The notes beneath the pieces were generated by a model that did not search any database, had not been told where the DNA came from, and saw nothing but the letters and a program-made list of their open reading frames with translations. Shown piece after piece: positions 45,641 to 55,340 of a stretch of 64,000 nucleotides of DNA. Origin of the DNA: Undaria pinnatifida (taxonomy: Eukaryota > Sar > Phaeophyceae > Laminariales > Alariaceae). Every line of letters starts with the position of its first letter. Within the stretch, counting starts at the first letter, position 1. The stretch spans positions 10,537,007 to 10,601,006 of the forward strand of contig JABAKD010000016.1 of assembly GCA_012845835.1 (NCBI GenBank), in the 5' to 3' direction. Both the position numbers and the translations under genes were made by a program.

Positions 45641-48600
45641 TATGCGTCATTGTATTCCCTTCCCCCTTACCCCCTCCTACCCCTCCCTCGCTTCCACACG
45701 CTCCCCCATTCCCACCTTTCCTCCCCTGTCGGCCTCCCTTTGCCCCCTACTCTTTCTATCCCCTTCCTCTTCGTGCTGCCCCAGTTGCTCGTTTTTTTTT
45801 TCTCTCAAAACGGTTGATTTTTTTACTATCGCCTCCGTTCTTGAGGTATCGTATACGTCTTCTATCGTCACTGTACCGATAAGTTGTGTCTCGGTGTGAA
45901 TATAGTGCAGCATGGGCGCTCGAGAAGCATAAATCACTCGAATCATAAACATGATTGAGAAACAACCCAGTAAGAAAAGGCCTGACGGAAAAATATGTTA
46001 AAATACCGAGTGAGAGACTGATCGGCCGAAAGCTTGAGCTTACTCTATGGTGGGCGCTGAGAATATTTTGATTGACGAAATTTCATACAGTGGTGGGTGC
46101 TATCCTAAATTGTACCATACAGCAGTGTCTATGCTCAAGGTTGGTGAGTATCACTATCATAGACCAAAACCATGATTGTGTAACCAAGGGTACGACATTG
46201 TTGTGTTTTGTGTTATACCCCAAGATACACAGTCGAGTATAATGGGCTTCCTCCAGCGGCTAGATGCCTCGCTCGAAACAACGCTTCAGCGATTATTGTT
46301 GGAGCACGGTAACAAGCAACTCCGCGGCGGTGCACATTTTGTCGCGAAACCGAACACCAACACACCCAGGTACTAGAAGAAACAACAAGGTAGCCACTCG
46401 CGCCAATGGCTCTGAGGCGTTGGCAAAAGGAGGCCCTCAGAGTTACCGTAGCATCGGTCAGCATAGTTTCAGCCTTGCTTAGAGCAGGTGTATTTGCTTT
46501 GCCCCAAGCTGCCGGGCACCGACTGTATACGTGACAATTCGACATCGACTGTTGGCATGAGCGTGCTTGGTGTGTTAAGGATGCTACCGAATCATGTGAT
46601 GTGTAAACGGGATGCCTATCAAATCGATTGCTACGACAACGGAAACAACAACAGACAAAATTGTTAATCGCCTTTGGGTAGAGCATAGGCTCACACCCCA
46701 TACGCAAACAAGTCACGTTATTAGCTTTGTGTATAGTACAGTCTGTATACATGAACCCCTTTAGAGCCGTGGTCGTTTTCGATACATAACTTGGTATTTG
46801 TGGGCGATCAATTTCCCTTTACTATCAATAGTCAACCGCCGTATCGAAGAATTCATTCAACACCCCGATTCTTCTGCCTTCCTTACGTGTTTTATTCCTC
46901 CTCTCCGTTTGGTTGGACTTGCCATTTGGCACCTTGGCCCGCTCCGCAGGCATTCCTCGACACCCACGTCTACCACCGCCCTTCCCCCCCCAGCATCAGC
47001 CGCACTTGCTCTGCAGTAGAACACCACGAGTGCTTCCTACGGTCACCACCCACAGCCGAGGCCGCCGATCCGTTCCCCTCCTGCATCAGTCGAGAATGCT
47101 CCGTAATAGAGGAGGAATGCTGTTTGCTCCCCTCGCCATTCGCGAGCCATGTCACCAGCGCCTCGTTCAGTTCTGCTGCCGAAGAGATCACCGGGCGCAC
47201 CCGCACAGACATGTCAAACAACAATATGGCGAGGTCCATCATCGCCGAAGTTTTAGCCTCTGTTCTTTCGTCCACGCCGACGGTCGTGAGACCCAACGTG
47301 TTTCGTCGAGTCTCTTTCAGCGGTGGGCGAAGAGAAGTCGGAGCTTGTTCTCTCTCGCGGAACGAGTCTGGTTTGCCGCTCAGCCAGGAGTTCGCGTTAA
47401 AGCCAGCGTCGGCGGATATGGAGCCTGATAGTCTTAGTCTGCACGACTGGGTGCTCGGAGGAGAGCTAAGGGTACGCGAGACCGATTTCGACGGCGATGA
47501 TGACAGCGATGGCGATGACGATGACGATGCCCGATCCAGCAGCTTGAGCACTGACGGTCTTATGTTAGATTCGAGCGAGAAGGAGCAGGACGACGAGCAC
47601 GAAGAGGACCAGATGGAGGATGTGATGGAGGAGGAGGGGGAAAACACGGAGGAGGAGGGGGAGGAGGAGGAGGAGAAGGAATAGGAAGGGGAAGGGGACG
47701 AGTCGGCGGACAACTCCTTATTGTTGCTGCCGGCTCCTGCCGCGTTGTCGAACGAAGAGCGCAACTCCATGACAACCCGCCTTGTCCAGATCCTGCGCGG
47801 CCTTGAAGATCCGCTTGCGGCCGTCCGCGGAGAATATCTCGCCCGGAACTGCTCGCTTTCGCGGTGCGAGGACAACCCGCACCTGACGTGACACGAGGTC
47901 CTCGGCGAGGGCGCGTTCGCACGAGTAACACTTGTGTCGCATGAGCTTGGGAAATTCGCCTTGAAAGAACTTACTGGGGTGAGCATTTGGTTGCCATTTT
48001 AGTAAGGGGTAGCTCTCGCTTTTTATAGGAACTCGCGATGGTGGATGTTTGGACGTGTCGCCACCGACTGCTCTGTGCGCTTGTGGAAGGCACGGAGAGA
48101 AACAATAGCGTTATTTCGGAGAGGTTTCGGCCGGACGGCGCGGATCTCCGGATTCTTCACTCAGCTCTTATCGTAAATATTAGTTTCCTAGTATGATACA
48201 TTCACGATTTCTGCGTCGTACTGGCCATGAGTGTTCCGAGATTTAGGTCGACATTTTTTGGTGGGGGGGAGAAAATTGACACCGATGGGCTGGTGGTAGT
48301 CGTGACGCGTTTCGGCACTTTTGTTTGTCGCCGTTTTTCTTTGTTCTCGGTTACCACAGGAGGCCGGACCAGACGAGCAATGGGCAGCCCGCAAGGAGAT
48401 GGAGGCGATATTGAGGTGACAAAAACCAATGAAAACATCTCACTTCAAATATGCGGTCAACACAACAGTGAATGACCGTTTATTGTGCGCATATGCGTAC
48501 ATGCTAAGTGCCGACAAACGTGTGCTATCACAACGGTGCTAGTAAAATGCTGTGGGTGGTATACATTGCATGGGACAAATTGTTCCTGCGACAATACAAC

Positions 48601-50224
48601 TACCACGGAAGGCGGTACGTCGTGGAAGGTGGGGAATGTGAGGGGTGGGTTGACGTATAGTAGTGTCATGAATCATCATCTTGTGCCATCCATTGGAACA
48701 ACGCAATGCAATACGCGCATCCAACCGAGTTCTACCTTATGGTAAGGGCCGCCGCATGCTGTTAGGAAAGTGCTTCACCGCCCCCTTCCACACGATCGTA
48801 GATAGGCACAAAAGACAATTGTACCATGATATCAATACGTACCACAACACGTATTGTACATATCACCGCCAGAATCTACACACATTAGGACGCTTTAGAC
48901 TTATTGGTTTTGTCGACAAGTCTTTAAAACATAATTATCGCACACCAAGCGCCATGCCCACTTCCATCCCCACGTACACGTTTTATCGCGTCTTGACACG
49001 TGTTTCCGTGTTTTTTCTCTTGACGTTGGCCTTTGTGCTCCATATGCGAAGCTTGTCGAGCCATCCTAACATCATCCGAGTGGTTGCCATGGACCCAACT
49101 CTGCCAACTATGCCTACAATGATGGAGGCTGGGTCCATGGACATGTTCGATGTCATGTACGACACCGCCATTCCCATGCCTACCAAGATCAGGCAAGTTC
49201 GCAACGTGAAGAACATACACACGGATATCATGAGTTGGTGGATGGAAGTGACGGTTTACTGTGAAATCACACACAAACAGATAAGTACTGCCCTGTATCT
49301 TCACAGTTATATCGACTAACTTCAGAGCCGTACGGTAGGTGCCACACTCCGACGCCCGGAAAGGACGGACGGACAGGGGCAGATACAAGCAAAGTTATAT
49401 ACCCGCATAATACAGTCCGACTGCGAGATCCGGTTTGATCGCGAACTATCCTACCCCGTGCTAGCATGGAGGTGTGTCTGCATCGTACGGCTTGACTTGA
49501 AGAACCGGCTCGATCGCGAACTCGCCTTATGTTGGTTGTCATGGAGACGTCTGCATTGTCCCGCAGTAGGTTTCGACTCGCCTCGGCTGCCGGGGCAATC
49601 TAGATATTTCAACAGATGGACAACGTAGACTGGAGGGAGCACGCCTCCACAGGCGGGGCTGTATATGAATGTTTACCGCTTATCCCAGATAATGGATGAC
49701 ATACACGCTCTAGCCCAATCAAACTCACTCGTACCCAAGCAGCCAATAAATCGACAACCCCTTCATCCTTGTTAACATTGGGCCTCAACCTTTTTTTTCA
49801 AGCAGATGGTACGATCTACTGCCCCCGGGAGACGTCATGCATATATCAAGCTGCGTAGAATCCTTCGGGCGCCGCCGCCGGTGCTGAAACGGCATACTCC
49901 TTCCGATCGTGTTCTGCCTGTTTCTCTCTCTTACTCGACACTGCCCGCGGGCTGGGCCACATGCATGCGAAGGGGAAGGTCCACAGGGACGTGAAAGCAG
50001 GCAACGTCGTGGTCGTTGGAGGAGATGACGAGGCTTCGCCTTTGACGGCCAAGGTTGCCGACTTCGGTATGGCCTGCGGTGAGAAAAACGAAGATACTGT
50101 AACCCCTTTAGAACTGCACCCGACCCCCATCCGAATGTACATGTGCTTTGGCTGCCGCGACCCCCTGGTTCAAACTTGGCGCAGATCTTGCATCCATCGG
50201 ACATAACACGGGGCAGATCATCTA

Positions 50225-50400
50225 TCTGTACACCGTATACCTGTATATATTGATCGTGTATTCTACATCACGAGGTGTTGGGCAAGAACCGTATCATACA
50301 GATCCCACCCAGCACGCATGCGCGCAATATCCTTGTCACACGGATCCTACCCAGCTAACATGATCTACATCGTGCAGATATTATCCATCAGCAACTTATC
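50225..50400 (-). repeat. Dispersed repeat, partner of 40930-41105
   Basis: CATACAGATCCCACCCAGCA and ACGGATCCTACCCAGCTAAC are two internal sub-units; the reverse complement aligns with 40990-41090. It lies within the intron between kinase exons d and e. Confidence 0.6.
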
Positions 50401-50545
50401 TGCCCCGAAATATCTAGATAATGCAACGGAGATCTTGTCAGCCCGATAAGTGAAAGCTTGCCTAATACCTGGTGCCTGGTATTGAACAGACATAGGCACC
50501 AGGACGGAGGAGGGAACGGGAAGCCCCGGGTACATCCCCGTGGAA

Positions 50546-50659
50546 ACCTCGCGGGATCGATCGAGGCAGGTCCGGACAGCGACGTGTTTTCTTTCGCCGT
50601 ATACCTCGCGGGATCGATCGAGGCAGGTCCGGACGGCGACGTGTTTTCTTTCGCCGTAT
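50546..50659 (+). repeat. 57-bp tandem duplication inside kinase exon
   Basis: ACCTCGCGGGATCGATCGAG...TTTCTTTCGCCGTAT occurs twice head to tail (50546-50602 and 50603-50659) with one substitution. Its length is 19 codons, so it duplicates LAGSIEAGPDSDVFSFAV, the kinase alpha-F entry, without changing frame. Confidence 0.95.
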
Positions 50660-50720
50660 TGAGATGCTCTTCATCTTTGTCAAGAAGGAGCTCAGGGAGA
50701 ACAACATGTTCGTCCACACG

Positions 50721-52416
50721 GTGAGATACATGGGAAGAGCGCCTACAGCCACTGCATTTGGTGTTACAGTATAATTTACACGCGTTTAACTGTGGGCTAT
50801 AACAGTAACAAATGTCTTTAACGCAACTACCCAACTGTGGTCTACGACAGCAAAAAGAAGCATCGTTTTTTTCTGTCGCATCACAGCCTTTACGTTTAGA
50901 CTATAGGTTTAGGTACACCGCGGAACTTAAGGAATTGCAAGATAATACTTTCCGGCTAGAGCTTTGCACGACATACAACCAAACAAGATGGAAATAACTG
51001 GAATTAGTGTAAATAAGGCATCCCCTCCCTGCCACAAATGAAACTAGAAATTTAGCCCAGCCCAGAAAAAGAGATTTTTTCACCTATTTGCGAGTATTAT
51101 TGCTGCTGTCACCAGGAACTTATACGAGTAGTATCTAAGTCTACTTACTTGAAAGTGGTGTAAATAAATATGGCACCGAAACAAATATAGGGGGAACTTT
51201 ATATCGAAAAGCTGCTGCCGCAAAGCCGCGGTAGCTGCAGACCCAACGGTCGGTTACAAAGCAGAAGCCCGAAGGGGCCAGTGGTTTACGGAAAGGAGAC
51301 AAAAGGATAACCAAGCTCGCTACTGAGAGAAAGAAAGTATGTTAACAGGCCAAAGGAAAAAATAACGAAGCAAAACTGCCTGAAAAAAAACGGGAAAAAA
51401 AGAAAAATGCAAAGGTATGCAAGGCGAAAAGAGCTTGTCTTGGGGAGAGAAGAGCACCAGGGAGAAGGTCGTGCAAGCCCAAGGTCGACACTTTCACTGC
51501 TCCGACGGCGCCAAATGTAGTGGTACTTCGAGTGGGGGATGCGTGGTCGGAAGTTGTTGGGAAGCGTGCTCCTCATGGGTTCCAGTGTCTTTATTGGTCT
51601 CTCATGGCAAGCTGGATAGCCTCAAAAGTTTACAGATGATACTAAAAGACAGACATAACAGGGGTAGGCACGGTGGTGCGGGGTAACGCAGGGCAACGCG
51701 GGGTAGAGCAGGTAGGACAGGGTAAAGCAGGTAGTGAGATGTGGGGCGTCCTGCTTGTCCCATCATCGTCACCTACATTATCGCCCATCTATGATGGCGT
51801 TGACGTGAATGTGACATCTAATGTCACGTGGTTTCACCTCGACCATGGCATGGTTTCACGTCGAAATCTACGTATAAACTATCCTTCTACGGAGGGCGCT
51901 CCATCACATTGCTCGGAACGGAGGTGCAGTCTTCAAAACGATGCTTGCAAGTGGTGAGTAGAAATACCAGCTACTTCATACAGTAGTAGATCTCGAGGTA
52001 CTGGTATGTGTTCAGGAAGACAGTTACTAGTAGTAGACTATTGAAAGTCCAAAGAAGGGATCTCTTTGTTTCGTTTCCCTGTGGCGTTTTTTGTTATTTG
52101 TACAGCTGTGTATAGGTAATTTCTTTCTTCAAAGTTTGTTTTGTGGCTGCGCGTTGGTGTTGGGATGGCAAACACACAAACATACAGTTGCAAACGTAAC
52201 TGCAACAACGGCGTCGTTTTATCATTTATTTCCGACAATGTCCCGCGTGAGAATCAACTAAAACCATGATGAAAATAACACAACTCCCAGACGACGAAAA
52301 ATGAAAGTGTAAATATCATTTTTTGGCATCGTTTGTTTCACATGCTTGCTCACAAATTTATGGTGTCTTTGCCCGCGCTTGTTGGCTGATACGTCTGCCA
52401 TGTTGGTGGTTCGCAG
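50721..52416. other. Interval without recognised gene
   Basis: A frame ending STEGAPSHCSERRCSLQNDA followed by CKW|GTGAGT at about 51957 could be an exon end, and GGTAGGGCAGG-type short repeats occur at 51670-51735. Neither is convincing. Confidence 0.35.
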
Positions 52417-52499
52417 CTCCTTTTGACAGCCGAAGAGCAGGTGGAGTTGGACGGCATCTACGATGCAGGGGGTGACTCGGGTATATCTTCAACTTCCAG
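52417..52499 (+). CDS. Exon 1 of three, unknown protein
   Basis: Acceptor GGTTCGCAG then an open 83-base exon, LLLTAEEQVELDGIYDAGGD plus SGISSTS, ending at CCAG|GTATAT. Both splice sites are good and the residue mix is protein-like. No family recognised. It could belong to the kinase gene upstream or to a separate gene with the exons at 54577 and 55122. Confidence 0.45.
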
Positions 52500-52600
52500 G
52501 TATATATCATATCGTATCATACCATACGTTATCATAGCATATCATATAATATCATATCATATCATATCATATCATAACACATCATACCATTTCAAATAAT
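52500..52600. repeat. (ATATC)n pentanucleotide repeat, left block
   Basis: ATCATATCAT-type units with frequent substitutions. The same repeat resumes at 53640 on the other side of a G-tract element. Confidence 0.9.
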
Positions 52601-52609
52601 ATTATAAAA

Positions 52610-53630
52610 AATGAAAATACACTCCAGCTGTGAGATCGAAGATTTCGTCGAAACTCATCTTTGCAAGCTGTGTGTGATACTCCGATCGCGCGTATTACGA
52701 GTTGTGTGTCCTCATTAAGGATATTGGTCGGCGACTTCCCTTACAACTACAGTGTAGCTATCAGGATCAACAGGGTGATTTTAGTCAGTCTGTGAGCGGA
52801 AACTATAAAACCCGTTTCTGAGGGGGACAAAATCTGACAGCTGTGGAGGGAAATGTATCCTTTTATCAAATGAATCCTGTAAGTCGAATAACCGGTGAGG
52901 GGGGGGGGGGGGGGAGTTTTGAAGGACGTGGGGGCCTGGTTTTGATCAAAAGCGAGCGGGGTTGGAGTGGGGGGGGGGGGGGGGGGGGAGGGGGCGGGAG
53001 GGGGGGAGGGGGGGGGGGGGGGGGACGGGCGGGTAATTTGTGCATGTAAGCTATAAATCCTTTCAAGGGGATAAATCTTACGGTTTTAGAAAAGAAAAAA
53101 AAGAAAGAATGCACCAGTTTATCATGGGGGGGGGGGTTGGGGCGGGGGTGGGGCGTGTGGGGCAGCTTCATATATGTGCGCGGAAACTATACATTATTTT
53201 GAGGGGATAAATGTGAGGGTTTTGGAAATAATGCATCAGTTTATCATGTATATCCTGGGGTAAGTCGTACAATCAGTGAGTAGAGAGAGGGTGGAGTGTT
53301 CGAGGGGGTGGGGTTGGGATGGGTTGCGGGGGGGGGGGGGGGGAGGTGGGGGGGGGGGACGGGGGGGGGGGGGGGGGGGGGGGAGGAAGGGTTTTAGGTG
53401 AGGGGTTTGTTATACGTGTGGTGCTAGGTCTAGGCGATGGTGCGGGTGATGGGGAAGAAGGGGGCGTTCGGGGTGGGGGGGGGGGGAAAGCAGCGGCATG
53501 GGTGGCTCTCGAAAGATAATGAGGTGATATCCTGTGCGTGAAGTGGTTATTAATCTGGCGGATTTCGATATTAGGTGGGGCGTTTGAGCAACGGAGAGCG
53601 AGAGGGGGAGGGGGGGGGGGGGGAATTTTT
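52610..53630 (+). mobile_element. G/C-tract element, most complete copy
   Basis: Runs from AATACACTCCAGCTGTGAGA through CGGCGACTTCCCTTACAACT, ACCCGTTTCTGAGGGGGACA, several G runs separated by GGGGATAAATCTTACGG and GCGCGGAAACTAT modules, GGTGCGGGTGATGGGGAAG and GGCGGATTTCGATATTAGGT to GAGCAACGGAGAGCGAGA and a final G run. It lies between two (ATATC)n blocks; TAATATTATA-like strings at both edges may be target duplications. It is non-coding. Transposition class is unknown. Confidence 0.7.
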
Positions 53631-53639
53631 TAAGAAGTT

Positions 53640-53900
53640 ATTATTATATTATAGCATCTCATCTCATGTCATATCATATATTATAATATCGTGTAATACC
53701 ATATCACATCAGAAAATATCATATCATATCATATCATATCATATAACATCATAACATATCATATTATATCATATCATATCATATCACATCACATCATATC
53801 ACATCACATCACATCATATCATATCATTTCATATCATTTCATATCATAGCATAGCATAGCATAGCATAGCATAGCTTAACATAGCACATCGCATCATACC
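53640..53900. repeat. (ATATC)n / (ATAGC)n pentanucleotide repeat, right block
   Basis: ATCATATCATATCAC units grading into CATAGCATAGCATAGC near 53850-53880. Confidence 0.95.
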
Positions 53901-54149
53901 GTAGTCCATCCTGGGCATATGTCTTATTTTTTGAGCTCTCGTCGTGCAGAGCAGAGTGCAATATGAACATATCTGTCCAAACGAAACCGTCGGTGTAGCC
54001 GATTCCCTCTCTCCTTCCTCAATGTCGCTCTCCCCTCACGCTGCTACTACTGCTGCCTCCTTCATTGCTGTTGTTTCTGGGGTCCTTGGAATATGTGACG
54101 CTTACGTGGCATACGCATACTACAACGCATACATACGAACGAAAATTTT

Positions 54150-54500
54150 ATTAATACATCCGTATTTGATTGTTTCCGGTTTTCTTGTTGGTTGCTACTA
54201 TTATTTAGAAAGGATCGAGTTTTGACCTGGTCACTGTATAAGGGCAAATAAAATGTTAACACAGAGTTTTGTTCGTGTATTTTAATGCTAGTAGCGGTAG
54301 TGAATAGTGAAACTTGTTTCTTAGTCACGGTCACTCTAGCACTGCACAGCAGTGAAGGTAGGCGAAAAAAAATAATACGTGGTATATTTTTTATCAAATA
54401 AATGCTTGTTATTACTAGCGCTGGCGTGCAGATTAGCTCGACACTGGCAGTCCGGTCCCCTCTACCTTCACTTCGTACGCCTCGCCCCTCACGCCCCCCC
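54150..54500 (+). repeat. Duplicated segment, right partner of 23998-24350
   Basis: Same order and orientation as the left partner (GGATCGAGTTTTGACCTGGT to CGTACGCCTCGCCCCTCACG), about 1.1 kb upstream of segmental copy B as the left partner is upstream of copy A. It may be a separate block of the same duplication. Confidence 0.85.
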
Positions 54501-54576
54501 TTCCTTGCCCTTTGTCTTTGTTTGGCGGATAACGTGATGCTCATACACGCTACAACAACACTAAAAACAGTGCCAG

Positions 54577-54666
54577 GTGAAGGACAGGGTCATGAACGAC
54601 GGCTCGTTCGACGAGATCATGCTCCTGCCGGAGAGGCTGGATGACTCAGTGCCCCGCAAGTCACGG
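54577..54666 (+). CDS. Exon 2 of three, unknown protein
   Basis: Acceptor TGCCAG then exactly 30 codons (VKDRVMNDGSFDEIMLLPER, LDDSVPRKSR) to a strong donor CGG|GTGAGT. Phase 0 at both ends. It continues in frame to the exon at 55122. Product unknown. The frame lies just after the duplicated segment, whose left partner at 24 kb has no such exon. Confidence 0.55.
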
Positions 54667-55121
54667 GTGAGTCTTAAATTGCTACTACTAGTCACATGGT
54701 AGTGCTGTGCCGAGTATATCACGGACGAGTGTTAATGTGCCACTACTTATACTTAGTAAGAGTATTAGTAGTAGTAGTAGTAGTGCTGTGCCGAATAAGT
54801 CGTGGGAGAGCCTTCTTTCGCCACTATCGCATATAGATAGCGTTGTACTGATTAAGCCGCGTGTGAGTCTTCAGTTGCTACTACAAGTCACATGATAGCG
54901 CTGTGCGGAATAAGTCACAATTGAGTCTTAGTTCGCAGCCCGTATCCCATTAGGGACACGTTCCAAAAACGATAGTTAGGTATGATTTCATCAAGAACTT
55001 ATCCATAATAATATATCAACAATGACAGGAACAACAGAAACAACAGAAACGACGTGCAGGCAGCATAATTATAGGGCTATTGCCATGCTGCTCGAGTGCC
55101 TTACGGCTTTTTACGTTGCAG

Positions 55122-55171
55122 TTCTGGTTCGGGCGCATGTCCTACATCAGCACCCCGGACGGCTCCATGTG
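55122..55171 (+). CDS. Exon 3 of three, unknown protein
   Basis: A pyrimidine-rich acceptor (TTTTTACGTTGCAG) followed by FWFGRMSYISTPDGSMW and a GTCGGT donor. Joining to the previous exon gives RKSRFWFGRMSYIST in one frame. The aromatic-rich sequence looks like a folded domain, but I cannot assign it. No later exon is visible before segmental copy B starts at 55341, so the gene may be cut off by that duplication. Confidence 0.5.
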
Positions 55172-55340
55172 GTCGGTGCTTTGATCTTCCTTTTTGTGTT
55201 GTCCATTGTTTGTCCCTCTCAAGTCTCAAAAAGATTATTAAGATATGAGTACTGGTACTTGGTACCTGGTACTTGTTAGTGACCTGTGCTGCTCGTCTCC
55301 TCCTTGCACCCAGCACTTGTCACGCAGAGTGCCTGCCGTT

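Larger units (their letters stand above)
46791..50720 (+). pseudogene. Multi-exon protein kinase gene, disrupted
   Basis: Exon a (46791-47978) encodes a Ser-rich head, an acidic Glu/Asp tail and the kinase start VLGEGAFARVTLVSHELGKF with ALKEL (P-loop and catalytic Lys), ending phase 0 at a GTGAGC donor. Exon b (48360-48415) is EQWAARKEMEAIL, the alpha-C helix. Exon c (49052-49192) gives SHPNIIRVVAMD and a hinge, ending at a GCAAGT donor. Exon d (about 49806-50078) has ARGLGHMHAKGKVHRDVKAG, N, and VADFGMAC: catalytic loop and DFG. Exon e (about 50500-50720) has GSPGYIPVE, SDVFSFAV and EMLF. Breaks: TAG at 47682-47684, TGA at 47889-47891, frame changes inside exons d and e, and a 57-base duplication in e. 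Single-strand order and matching intron phases a to c show true ancestry; the breaks indicate a pseudogene, unless they are assembly errors. Confidence 0.8.

Noticed and set aside
46213-46752. 179-residue minus-strand Cys-rich frame
   Set aside because: Cysteines are not in a recognisable zinc or disulphide pattern and no splice or promoter context supports it.
47560-47986. Long minus-strand frame opposite the kinase head (46970-47986)
   Set aside because: Its Ser/Pro repeats are the mirror of Glu/Asp codon runs on the plus strand, which carries the kinase motifs in frame.
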